From positions 620,001-684,000 of the forward strand of contig CAVOTH010000004.1 in the NCBI GenBank assembly GCA_963699085.1: 64,000 nucleotides of DNA, given 5' to 3'. Origin of the DNA: Bog-756 sp963699085. GTDB lineage: Bacteria; Actinomycetota; Acidimicrobiia; Acidimicrobiales; RAAP-2. Positions 50,064 to 58,111 of this stretch are shown here, in pieces. Made by a program: the position numbers and the translations under genes. Position 1 is the stretch's first letter. Each line of letters begins with the position of its first letter. The notes below the pieces were generated by a model. The model was not told where the DNA came from. It saw only the letters and a program-made list of their open reading frames with translations, and searched no databases.

Positions 50064-50639
50064 ATGCCAGCCGACAATGCCATGCGCTGCCTGTGCCCCG
50101 TGCGCGAGCTGAGGATATTTCGACTTCGCTTCGGTCTCGATGACGGCAAGATCAGCACGGTGGAGGAGGTGGGCGAGGCCTTTGGAATAACAGCGGAGCG
50201 GGTTCGCCAGATCGAGTCCAAGACACGGGCCATGCTGGTTCCCCCTCAGCTCTATCGCACACCGGATGGGTTGGGGGTTATCGAATGGATATTCGAGGAC
50301 GGCATACGGCGAATGAAAGTTACTCGATCCAGACGGGCCATTTCCATTGTCTCGGTTGATGACGCGGTAGAGGTACTAGACTTCGAGAAACTGTGGACTA
50401 TGGTGACAGAGATACAGCATAGTTTGGAGACGGAGCAGCATTCACTGGACGTCACGGACAAGGTTGCAACTGGTGTCTCGGATGCTCTTGGAGTTATAGG
50501 GGTACGCCTAAGGACTGATACGCGAATCACGTGCGAAGAGATGGACCTGTGGCAGAACTTGTTGTCGCCATACGGGGCCAAGTGGACTGATCGCTACGGT
50601 AACTCATGGGTTCCAAGAGTTCGTGAGGGTCGATTCTGA
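50064..50639 (+). CDS. Sigma-70 region-4-like domain fused to an unknown C-terminal domain
   Basis: A 191-residue protein. Residues 13-57 (RELRIFRLRFGLDDGKISTV, EEVGEAFGITAERVRQIESK) closely match region 4 of group-1 sigma factors, the domain that binds the -35 element, including the HTH and the RQIE end. Regions 1-3 are absent. The C-terminal 130 residues (TPDGLGVIEWIFEDGI, LWTMVTEIQHSLETEQHSLD) match no family I recognise. GC content drops clearly over the C-terminal half, suggesting horizontal transfer. ATG at 50064 lacks a good ribosome-binding site. It could be a phage-like anti- or co-sigma factor or a regulator that borrows the -35 recognition domain. Confidence 0.65.
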   Translation: MPADNAMRCLCPVRELRIFRLRFGLDDGKISTVEEVGEAFGITAERVRQIESKTRAMLVPPQLYRTPDGLGVIEWIFEDGIRRMKVTRSRRAISIVSVDDAVEVLDFEKLWTMVTEIQHSLETEQHSLDVTDKVATGVSDALGVIGVRLRTDTRITCEEMDLWQNLLSPYGAKWTDRYGNSWVPRVREGRF

Positions 50640-50796
50640 CTCGATAAGAAGGGGCCGCTGTGGTCTGCTCTGGCGCCGATAGTTAGATTGGGATCTGAGA
50701 TCGACTGGCAGTACTCGATAGAGCATTCCAACGGAGACTATAGCGCACACTGCAGATTCAATGGATCACTGTCTAGGCGATAGGGGACAGCGTTTA

Positions 50797-51360
50797 TCAA
50801 AGATACTGAGGGTCGACTGAGGAACCGGAATAGAGGTAGAAGGTTTCTTCAACCAGGAACTCGACGTGAGGCTCCAGCTCGGAACGCCAAAGACGAATGA
50901 AGTCCTGAGGATCTAGCTCTTTACGGGTTCGGAGCGTCAAATACCCAAATCGGGGATCTCGTCGAATCGTTCCTTGTTGTATCTCGGACAAATCAAGGAA
51001 CTGAACTTTACACGATGAGTCGTCTCTACAAACGCATCTACAGACAAATCAGAATGCACCTTCGGAAGGCTATTCGTAGTAATCGTCTCAATGCGTAGAG
51101 CCTGGGAGGACGCGACCATCGTGAACATCCCACCAATCCGGCACGTAGTACCACACCGGACAAAACACACGAGCCGAAGTTTCTTCGGAGGCGATGATCT
51201 CGCCACTCGCAAGATCCAACACTGCGGTTACTGTGTATTGGGGCGAAACGAGGGCGAAGTCTCGGTCACCCTGTCGGAAGGGTTCGAAGGTCCTCAACAT
51301 TGCGTAGTTGCGCTCGTACTCAGCCACTTGCTTGTACTCCAGAAAGACCAGCACCCGCAC
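50797..51360 (-). pseudogene. Unknown protein, two frameshifts
   Basis: A protein of about 187 residues can be rebuilt from two frames: it begins RVLVFLEYKQVAEYERNYAM, changes frame near 51090-51110 to QALRIETITTNSLPKV, and returns near 51007-51009 (a T run one base short on the plus strand) to FLDLSEIQQGTIRRDPRFGY, ending LYLYSGSSVDPQYL-like. The two changes compensate each other. The GTG at 51360 has AGGAAAG nine bases upstream. Base composition is lower in GC than the surroundings. No domain was recognised. It faces the sigma-region-4 gene convergently. Confidence 0.5.
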
Positions 51361-51423
51361 GGTCTGCAACTTTCCTGAGGGTCTGTATGAGCGTCGAGGG
51401 AGCCGAGTGTGGGGGCGATATCC

Positions 51424-51472
51424 GTAACGATCCGTAACAAATGTGGCGATGATAACTGTAACGATCCGTAAC
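51424..51472. promoter_or_regulatory. Paired operator-like direct repeats
   Basis: The 15-base sequence GTAACGATCCGTAAC occurs at 51424-51438 and again at 51458-51472, start to start 34 bases, about three helical turns. Each copy itself holds GTAAC twice. They lie in the spacer upstream of the 50797-51360 gene (minus) and of the zinc-finger remnant (plus), where a regulator would bind. Confidence 0.6.
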
Positions 51473-51495
51473 GCTGTAGGGTCGGTTGGTGGTAG

Positions 51496-51638
51496 ATCTC
51501 GGGTCGGCAGTGTGCTGTGTGTCCTAATCCGGTACCGGGCGATCGCAGGGCGATCTACTGTTCAAATGGTGTCGACAGCGGGCGTATCGTGCCAAAAAGG
51601 CACAGTTATCAAACGCCACTGTATATTATGTCAGGTAA
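51496..51638 (+). pseudogene. Degraded small zinc-finger gene
   Basis: One frame encodes SGRQCAVCPNPVPGDRRAIY then CSNG. After a one-base shift near 51570 the next frame continues CRQRAYRAKKAQLSN and ends at TAA 51636-51638. The joined pattern, CxxC, then YCSNxCRQRAYRAK, is that of a small actinobacterial zinc-finger family and resembles the gene at 47172-47522. There is no proper start codon. Confidence 0.5.
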
Positions 51639-51853
51639 CGAATTGGCGTGAGTCAGGCTGCGACGCCTACGAACGGGTCTCTGCATTCCCCTCTCGAACT
51701 GGCGTGCGGTTCGCTTACAACCCAGGCGCCACTGGCTCAGGTCGACAGATCAGTTCCGCCGACCGTCTCACCTAATCAGAGTTCGCTTGAGGGGGACTGT
51801 TAGCTTGGGGCACCCTTGAGCCGTCACGACCCACTGCACGGGACCGGAAGTGG

Positions 51854-53038
51854 ATGCGCATCCTCACCAACACATTGGCCCTCTCACCGGCTACCGGCGT
51901 CGACCTCACCGTGCTGACGATCACCCGGGAGCTGGCCCGGCGAGGCCACCAGGTTGACCTTTTCGCCCAGGCAGGTGGATCCCTTGAAGATGAGTTCCGC
52001 TCGTGGTGCGACAGCGTTGCCATTCCCGGTGCGTTCATGCACGGCCCGGTGTCCCCCTCTCAGCTCCGACACCCGACAGACCTGGCTCGGTGGGCAGCCA
52101 CAGCCGGGCGGGCGGCCGTGGCAGGCGGGCGGTTGGCGCCCGACGTCGTCTGGGCCAACGACGCGTATTCCCTGCCATGGGCGGTCGGAGCCGCCAGGTG
52201 GGCGGGAGCCCCGATCGTCTGCAGCTTTCGGAACCTCATTTTCGGACCGATGGGCCTGCAGCGGAAGGTCTATGCAAGTTTCGTGGAGACGTTCACCGTC
52301 AGCTCGTCTTTCGTTCGAGACCTCTACGCGTCGAAAGGAGTTCCGGCGCAGCGGATCCGCGTTGTCCCGCCAGGCGTCGACCCGTCGGATTACCCGCCGG
52401 TAGACGAGTCCCTTCGGGCCGATGCCCGACGCCGTCTCGACCTCCCGGCACAGAGCTTCGTAGGCCTCTACTTCGGGCGACTGGTAGCAGACAAGGGGAT
52501 TGAGGTCCTGTTCGATGCTTGGCGACGGTTACCCCCGAATCCCGGCGGACGGCAACTGCTCGTGGTCGGTGACGGCTACCCAGACGACTACGTGCGCCAC
52601 TTGGTTGGCTTGGCCCCTCCGAATTGTCGCTTTCTTCCCGGTCGCCGGGACGTGGTGACCCCACTCCACGCGGCGGACGTCGTTGTCGTTCCTTCGGTCT
52701 GGGACGAGCCGTTCGGACGCGTGGTCATCGAGGCCATGGCTACGGGCTGCCCGGTGATTGCATCGGCAGTGGGCGGGATTCCTGAGATCCTGACCGGCCG
52801 CTTTGCGTCAATGCTCTTTCCTCGGGGCGATGCCCGGAACCTGGCCGACCGGATCGAAAGCCTCGCTGGCTGGCGGACGCTGGACCCGGCTTTGGGCGCT
52901 GCGTGTGTCCGACACGTGGCTGAGCGGTTCAGCCTGCAGCGCTCGGTGGATCTTGTCGAGGAGATCTTGGCTGACGCCGTAGACCTTCGAGGCGGCCGGT
53001 TCGGCCGAGGTGGTGTCTGGCGGCGGTCACCACGCTGA
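51854..53038 (+). CDS. GT4-family glycosyltransferase
   Basis: A 394-residue GT-B-fold retaining glycosyltransferase. The N-terminal domain begins MRILTNTLALSPATGVDLTV. The C-terminal donor domain has VGLYFGRLVADKGIEVLFDA, LLVVGDGYPDDYV, VVVPSVWDEPFGRVVIEAMA with the E-x7-E motif, and GCPVIASAVGGIPEIL. The sugar is unknown; such enzymes build polysaccharides, glycolipids or teichuronic-like chains. No ribosome-binding site is obvious before ATG 51854. The gene ends 65 bases before a strong terminator hairpin. Confidence 0.92.
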   Translation: MRILTNTLALSPATGVDLTVLTITRELARRGHQVDLFAQAGGSLEDEFRSWCDSVAIPGAFMHGPVSPSQLRHPTDLARWAATAGRAAVAGGRLAPDVVWANDAYSLPWAVGAARWAGAPIVCSFRNLIFGPMGLQRKVYASFVETFTVSSSFVRDLYASKGVPAQRIRVVPPGVDPSDYPPVDESLRADARRRLDLPAQSFVGLYFGRLVADKGIEVLFDAWRRLPPNPGGRQLLVVGDGYPDDYVRHLVGLAPPNCRFLPGRRDVVTPLHAADVVVVPSVWDEPFGRVVIEAMATGCPVIASAVGGIPEILTGRFASMLFPRGDARNLADRIESLAGWRTLDPALGAACVRHVAERFSLQRSVDLVEEILADAVDLRGGRFGRGGVWRRSPR

Positions 53039-53102
53039 TCTCGTCTCGGTGAGGAGCGGCAAATCTATGGGACTAGATCGGACTCGAGAGCGGAGAAAGA
53101 CC

Positions 53103-53140
53103 ACCGAGTGACACCGCCCGACGCGGCGGTGTCACTCGGT
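53103..53140. terminator. Bidirectional terminator-type hairpin
   Basis: A perfect 16-bp inverted repeat (accgagtgacaccgcc / ggcggtgtcactcggt) with a 6-base loop, between two convergent genes. It lacks a long T run, as usual in high-GC actinobacteria, but is the strongest hairpin in the window. Confidence 0.85.
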
Positions 53141-53219
53141 GCTATCACAGGGGCGATCCGCGGGATCTGGGCCGAGGACCAGCTACTTCTCCCATGCTTA
53201 CAAATGGCCGCCTACCGTC

Positions 53220-53666
53220 TCAGGGATAGGTCACGGTGATCTTGGCGTAGGGCGACAGCCCGACGGTATCGATACCTGAGGGCTTGAGCACACCGATATA
53301 GCAGATCTCGGATGTCGGCTGCTTTCCGTGCTTGCCGCCCGGGCACAGTTCAGCTTTGAAGGCTGTCTTGAACTTTCCCTTGTTGTCAGCGGTGACGGTC
53401 ACGGTGTTGTCCGTGTTGCAGGGAGAGCTCGGAACGACCCAGGTGGTAGCCGAGCACTCGGTCAGCTGGACGGAAGCCCCGGGAGAGAAGTTCTTGCCGA
53501 TAATCTTTGTGTCCGAGTTGACCATGACACTATGCGGAGCAGCTTTGAGGGTCGGCGGGACGGGCGAGACTGCGAATGCCGTCCCCGCTGTTGCCACCAA
53601 AGAGGCCGTCAAGGTCAGCCCGACAATTCCGCCGAGCAGCCCTGCAGAAACCTTATGTCGAGACAT
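53220..53666 (-). CDS. Secreted neocarzinostatin-like Ig-fold protein
   Basis: A 148-residue secreted protein. Signal peptide: MSRHKVSAGLLGGIVGLTLT onward with an AFA cleavage site near residue 33. The mature part has KIIGKNFSPGASVQLTECSA, two cysteine pairs (C-x-C region ECSATTWVVPSSPC and ELCPGG...EICYIG), VTVTADNKGKFKTAF and a terminal PYAKITVTYP, matching the neocarzinostatin/actinoxanthin beta-sandwich family. Some members carry enediyne toxins; many are just secreted Ig-like proteins, and no enediyne genes are nearby. ATG 53666 is preferred over 53678 because ggag lies six bases upstream. Confidence 0.8.
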   Translation of the reverse strand: MSRHKVSAGLLGGIVGLTLTASLVATAGTAFAVSPVPPTLKAAPHSVMVNSDTKIIGKNFSPGASVQLTECSATTWVVPSSPCNTDNTVTVTADNKGKFKTAFKAELCPGGKHGKQPTSEICYIGVLKPSGIDTVGLSPYAKITVTYP

Positions 53667-53835
53667 TGCCATCTCCATTCTGTTCGAGGTACGTCTTCTG
53701 ATCCGCCGGATGCACAGGCGTCTTCGTACTGAACGATTCGGCGGCGATGGCGTTACATGGGTGAACGGGTGGTGAACTATTCCTGGCTTCAGGCAGGTCG
53801 TGACCGCGATTCGAGCGAGGTAACGTACCTCCCTT

Positions 53836-55056
53836 GTGACTGGGCGGCGGATGCGGCAAGTGCAAACTCGTTCGATCTCCCCTAGCCCCGGGACTTGGTC
53901 CCGAAGCCTAGCGGCGTTGTCTCTCGTGGCTGGGGTCGTCTTGTACCTCGCGCTGTTCGGGTCCCGCTACGGGTTGGACCTCCATGTGTACCGGGACTCG
54001 GTCAGCAGGTGGTGGAGCGGTCGAAACCCGTACCTGACGACGTTCACGATTCACGACCTGCCATTCACCTATCCCCCGTTTGCCCTGGCCGCTCTGGCCC
54101 CGCTCAGTTGGGCGCCGTTTCGATGGTCGCAATGGATCTTCTGGATCGTGAGCATTGGGGCCGGGGCCGCCACGGTGGCCATCGTCCAAGGTGGGCGGGC
54201 TGCACTCAGAAGTCGCCATACGTGGTTGACATCACTCGGTTGGGTTTGTGCCGCTGTTCTGATCTTGGAACCGATGCGGAGCGCCATCGACTACGGCCAG
54301 ATCGAAGTGGTCCTGATGTTTGTGATCGTGACCGATCTTCTCGTCGTGCCCGCCCCTGGACGCGGAATCCTCTTAGGTCTGGCATCCGCCATCAAGTTGA
54401 CTCCGCTTGTCTTCCTCCTCGTTCTCATCGTGCGGGGCGACTGGAAGTCGACGATCCGAGCAGTCGGAGCATTTGTCGGTGCGACCGCGGCGATGTGGAT
54501 TTGGAATCCGTCCATGTCGCACACGTTTTGGCTCCAGGACGTGAATGCACCCGGCAGGACCGGGCCGGTCGCCTATCCAGCCAACCTCTCCTGGTATGCA
54601 ATTAGCCACAGGTGGCCGTTCCCGTCGTCGGGATCGCTCCTCGCATGGGCGATGCTGAGTCTCGTGACCGTCGCAGTCGGCATCTTCGTGGCATGGCGAT
54701 GTGCGAGCACGAATCGCACATCCTGGACGGTCATCGTGGTCGCACTTACTGGACTTCTGATCAGTCCCATTTCGTGGTCTCATCACTGGGTCTGGCTGAT
54801 TCTCATCCCACCCCTGCTGGTCACGACTGATGCCGAGACCGTGCCGACGAGTGTTCGTCGGATGCTTTGGGTTCTGGTATCCCTGGCCGTCGCTGCGCCG
54901 TACTGGTGGCTGAATGGCGGGGTATCCGCGTCTCTCCTCCAGGCACTGGTTCCGTCGTGGGCTGGAGTGACGATTGTGACGTGGGCCATCATCGAGTACT
55001 CAGCGGTGACCAGGGACGGCGCACTCAGATGGAGCTGGCCGCTCTCCCGGGCTTAG
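53836..55056 (+). CDS. GT87-family polyprenol-phosphate-mannose mannosyltransferase
   Basis: A 406-residue polytopic (about 10 helices) GT-C glycosyltransferase of the DUF2029/PimE type. Early loop GLDLHVYRDSVSRWWSGRNP carries the catalytic Asp-type acidic residue, followed by FTYPPFALAALAPL; later SAIKLTPLVFLLVLIVRGDW and LTGLLISPISWSHHWVWLIL are typical. It uses polyprenol-phosphate mannose to extend lipid-linked mannosides. GTG at 53836 is 9 bases after TAACGT (53821-53826). Its target here may be phosphatidylinositol mannosides or a related glycolipid. Confidence 0.9.
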   Translation: MTGRRMRQVQTRSISPSPGTWSRSLAALSLVAGVVLYLALFGSRYGLDLHVYRDSVSRWWSGRNPYLTTFTIHDLPFTYPPFALAALAPLSWAPFRWSQWIFWIVSIGAGAATVAIVQGGRAALRSRHTWLTSLGWVCAAVLILEPMRSAIDYGQIEVVLMFVIVTDLLVVPAPGRGILLGLASAIKLTPLVFLLVLIVRGDWKSTIRAVGAFVGATAAMWIWNPSMSHTFWLQDVNAPGRTGPVAYPANLSWYAISHRWPFPSSGSLLAWAMLSLVTVAVGIFVAWRCASTNRTSWTVIVVALTGLLISPISWSHHWVWLILIPPLLVTTDAETVPTSVRRMLWVLVSLAVAAPYWWLNGGVSASLLQALVPSWAGVTIVTWAIIEYSAVTRDGALRWSWPLSRA

Positions 55057-55157
55057 GCCATGGATTTGACCGTATCGAGGAGTGCTCCACCGCGACACCT
55101 CCAGCCAGGAGAGTGACTGCGCTCACTACTGGCCCCGACGCTGCACACAGTATTGAG

Positions 55158-55607
55158 CTAGGAGTCGGCCTGATCACAGAGTGCCGTAAGTGTGGCGATG
55201 GGCCGTTCCATGTCGAGTTGGACGACTTCCCTGTTCACGAGCAGCGCACCGGGATTGCTTTCATCTAGCTCCAGAGAATGGCTCGCATCGGGTCCAAATG
55301 CTCGAACGACCTGAGACCACAGCTTGATCTCGACGGCGATAGCCTTCGCCATTGGCGACCACTTGTGATCATGGGCGGCTGCGCTCGTAGCGTCCAAATA
55401 CGCGTACTGATAACTGGTCAGCACCCTTTCGAACGTGGTGCCCGGCGCAGGTCCTAGTGGAGTAACGGGATTCTCGGTTGCGCACGCCGACCTGGCATCG
55501 CTTGTTGCGACACCCGGATGAGAACCACAGGACGCCAGTGAACATGCGATGAGGAGGATGCCTGCGAGCACGATCCAACGTTGCGGAGCCACCGATCCAT
55601 TATCCAT
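55158..55607 (-). CDS. Small lipoprotein, unknown function
   Basis: A 149-residue protein with a signal peptide and lipobox (LIACSLASCGSH) giving a lipid-modified cysteine near residue 27. The mature part is helical (YQYAYLDATSAAAHDHKWSP, IAVEIKLWSQVVRAFGPDAS). No family recognised. It starts 8 bases after the CPYC protein stop, so it belongs to the same transcript as the sigma factor. Confidence 0.72.
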   Translation of the reverse strand: MDNGSVAPQRWIVLAGILLIACSLASCGSHPGVATSDARSACATENPVTPLGPAPGTTFERVLTSYQYAYLDATSAAAHDHKWSPMAKAIAVEIKLWSQVVRAFGPDASHSLELDESNPGALLVNREVVQLDMERPIATLTALCDQADS

Positions 55608-55615
55608 CCGAATCC

Positions 55616-56548
55616 CTACCCGAGCGAGTTGGACCCGGCGGCGTCATAAGGGTCACCGGCCATCCTGGCCTGAGCCTGGGCAACGACTGGGGAAGCGCAG
55701 ATCGGTGCCGTAGCAGACGAGGTGACCGAACACATTGCTGCGATGAGGTAGTTCGCCGTACCGTCCACGGATTGGGCCGCTGCACTGGTGGGGTCGTCGA
55801 GTTCCGAGGCGATCTGGTCGAGTGAAAGGTTCTGGAGTACCGCCGGGTTCGCGCTGGCGCCGAGAGCCACGTACTTACCGCCAATGTCGACAAATGGCCA
55901 TTCCGAGGGATAACCGGCGGACGCCTCCTTCTCGATGGGCGTGAGGCTCTGGAGTGGCTCGTATCCGTTTCCACTCGAGTTCGGAATGGACGAGTAGATC
56001 TCCGCCGGAGCGAAGGCCAGCGACCCGCTCGTGAACGTCGAATCCTTGAAGCTCCAGCTCTGGAGGCCAGGGAATACATCCGTGGACGAAGACGAGATCG
56101 TCTGGCCAAGTTCGGAGAACGTGCCGAACCGCGAGAGAGCGACGACGAGTGCCCAACGCTCGATGGCACAGTAGGGACAGAACTCGGCCCCGACAAAGAC
56201 CACCACCGGTTTGCCGTCCTGCGACAGCGGTGCACCTCCGGGGACGGAGTTCGGCGCTTGAACGTTTGGCGGGAGGCCGATGGCCTCCAGCGTCGAGTCG
56301 GACACCGCTACCCCCTTCTGTATAAATGCGGCGAGATGCGACGAACCGGAGTTGCCGATGGGTTTAGGGGAAGTCGGGACGATCGTGGCGACCATCACGG
56401 CTCCGACGACGAGGAGTACGGCGGCGGTGCCGCCCACCAGGCGGCGCTGGCGCCGACGCTGACCTCGACGCCGCAGTTGATCGACCGGGGGTGCAGCCAC
56501 GATCGGATGGTCGAGTAGCGGTTGGGCCATACGGCTCAGCTCAGACAT
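55616..56548 (-). CDS. DUF929-like membrane-anchored thioredoxin-fold protein
   Basis: A 310-residue protein. Residues 1-37 are cytoplasmic and strongly basic (RRRGQRRRQRR), about 38-58 form one membrane helix, and the outside domain carries VVVFVGAEFCPYCAIERWAL with C124-P-Y-C127, a thioredoxin-like redox motif. The rest matches DUF929 (FVDIGGKYVALGASANPAVL, late cysteine pair). The gene overlaps the ECF sigma gene by 8 bases, so its N-terminal segment could act as an anti-sigma element controlled by the outside redox domain. That role is inferred. Confidence 0.82.
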   Translation of the reverse strand: MSELSRMAQPLLDHPIVAAPPVDQLRRRGQRRRQRRLVGGTAAVLLVVGAVMVATIVPTSPKPIGNSGSSHLAAFIQKGVAVSDSTLEAIGLPPNVQAPNSVPGGAPLSQDGKPVVVFVGAEFCPYCAIERWALVVALSRFGTFSELGQTISSSSTDVFPGLQSWSFKDSTFTSGSLAFAPAEIYSSIPNSSGNGYEPLQSLTPIEKEASAGYPSEWPFVDIGGKYVALGASANPAVLQNLSLDQIASELDDPTSAAAQSVDGTANYLIAAMCSVTSSATAPICASPVVAQAQARMAGDPYDAAGSNSLG

Positions 56549-57080
56549 GGTGCCTCGCTTCGTGCTGGGGCTCGTCGTCCAGGAGGGTTCCGAGACGTTT
56601 GTGCGCGTCTGACAGGGTGCTCGACACCGTGCTCCGAGAGATGCCGAGCACCGCGGCGATTTCGGCCTCGCGCAAGTCTCCGATGTGGCGCAGCACGACG
56701 ACCTCGCGTTGTCGAGGTGGAAGGCCGGAGACGACCTGCCAGACTTCTCCGGCTGGTGCGGGAACCGGCAAATCCTTCGCCCGCTTGATGAAGAGGCGAT
56801 GTTCGATCGCCCGCCGCCTGGCCGTCCGACGGGCGTGATTCAGCGCCACTCGGAAGGCCCACCCCGTCGGGGACTCCATGGCTCCGACCTGGTCCCATCT
56901 CTCCAACGCGCGGGTGAACGCCTCGTCGACGCCGTCGGCAGTCAGTTCCATATCGCCGGTGCTGAGTAACAAGGTGGCGATCAGACGGGGGTGCTCCCGC
57001 GCGTACCAACGGTCGAAGGACTCCGGTTCTCGACTCAACTTCACCAGCGGCCCCGCTTCGTTGGATCCCGTGGCCACCAT
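56541..57080 (-). CDS. ECF-family RNA polymerase sigma factor
   Basis: A 179-residue sigma factor with region 2 (FDRWYAREHPRLIATLLLST, then DEAFTRALERWDQVG, GWAFRVALNHARR) and region 4 (LPPRQREVVVLRHIGDLREA, then EIAAVLGISRSTVSSTLSDA HTH). It lacks regions 1 and 3, as usual for ECF sigma factors. ATG at 57080. It overlaps the CPYC-protein gene by 8 bases, the position usually held by the cognate anti-sigma factor. Target promoters cannot be inferred. Confidence 0.92.
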   Translation of the reverse strand: MVATGSNEAGPLVKLSREPESFDRWYAREHPRLIATLLLSTGDMELTADGVDEAFTRALERWDQVGAMESPTGWAFRVALNHARRTARRRAIEHRLFIKRAKDLPVPAPAGEVWQVVSGLPPRQREVVVLRHIGDLREAEIAAVLGISRSTVSSTLSDAHKRLGTLLDDEPQHEARHHV

Positions 57081-57281
57081 GTCTACTCAAGTCACGAGCG
57101 AGCCAGAATGCCGGGTCCGGTGTCAGGATCCGCTTGCGGCGGCACCGAGCGAGATCCCATCGCCACGGCCCGTGTACCTGGTCGCCGGCCGGCACGTTGG
57201 CTGGGACACCCTGGTCTTCCGGCGTAGTATCTACCCTGTACCGCTGCCCACGATGTTGGCGCGGCCGACGAGGAGGACACC

Positions 57282-58046
57282 GTGCCTGAAGCCAAGCAGA
57301 TCCCGGCCCAGATGACTTTTGAAGACCCCGCCGAGGAGCGGCTCCACCGTAAGCAGCACCTGGCCGCAGCATTCCGGCTCTTCTCCAAGTTCGGTTTCGA
57401 CGAGGGCGTGGCCGGCCACATCACAGCTCGGGACCCGGAGCGCCTCGACCATTTCTGGGTCAACCCCTTCGGCATGCACTTCGGCCTCATCACCACATCG
57501 GACCTGATCCTGGTCAACCATGCCGGCGAGGTGGTCGAGGGTGACCGGCCGGTCAACGGGGCCGCATTCGCCATCCACTCCCAGATCCATGCCGCACGCC
57601 CCGATGTCGTGGCGGCCGCCCACTCCCATTCGATCTACGGGAAGTCGTGGTCGGCCCTCGGTAAGACCCTCGATCCGATCACCCAGGACGTGTGCGCCTT
57701 CTACGAGGATCACGCCGTCTTCGACGACTACACCGGCGTCGTGCTCGACCTCGAGGAGGGCAAGCGGATCGCCCATGCCCTGGGCGACAACAAGGCCGCC
57801 ATTCTGCGCAACCACGGCCTGCTGACCGTCGGCCAGACGGTCGATGAGGCAGCCTGGTGGTTCATCACGATGGAGCGTTCGTGCCAAGCCCAACTCCTGG
57901 CTGATGCCGCAGGCAAGACCGTGCTCATCGATCCTGAGATGGCCCGACTCACGGCGACCCAGGTGGGAAGTCACCTGGCCGGCTGGTTCAGCTTCCAACC
58001 CCTGTTCGACAGGATCGTGCGCGAGCAGCCCGACCTGCTCGACTGA
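57282..58046 (+). CDS. Class II aldolase/adducin-family protein
   Basis: A 254-residue zinc-dependent class II aldolase-like protein. The N-terminal HLAAAFRLFSKFGFDEGVAG with HITARDP is conserved; metal-binding His residues are in AAHSHSIYGKSW and RNHGLLTVG. The subgroup includes fuculose-phosphate aldolase and adducin-like decarboxylases; the substrate is unknown. GTG at 57282 has a gaggaggac site. An EamA transporter follows after 65 bases, so the two may handle the same compound. Confidence 0.88.
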   Translation: MPEAKQIPAQMTFEDPAEERLHRKQHLAAAFRLFSKFGFDEGVAGHITARDPERLDHFWVNPFGMHFGLITTSDLILVNHAGEVVEGDRPVNGAAFAIHSQIHAARPDVVAAAHSHSIYGKSWSALGKTLDPITQDVCAFYEDHAVFDDYTGVVLDLEEGKRIAHALGDNKAAILRNHGLLTVGQTVDEAAWWFITMERSCQAQLLADAAGKTVLIDPEMARLTATQVGSHLAGWFSFQPLFDRIVREQPDLLD

Positions 58047-58111
58047 TCCCGGACCCGGGTCGCAACCCGGGGACCGAACTCCATCCAGGGTGGAAAGGTG
58101 CGGGTGCCCGC

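Noticed and set aside
49703..50143. 146-codon plus-strand open frame and overlapping minus-strand frames
   Set aside because: Several frames are open at once, none has a ribosome-binding site or recognisable domain, and the first overlaps the sigma-region-4 gene.
51443..51775. 110-codon plus-strand open frame
   Set aside because: Its translation has no family features, while two other frames across the same bases give the coherent zinc-finger pattern.
53220..53666. Enediyne antibiotic apoprotein
   Set aside because: Only the fold is supported; no biosynthetic genes for an enediyne are in the window.
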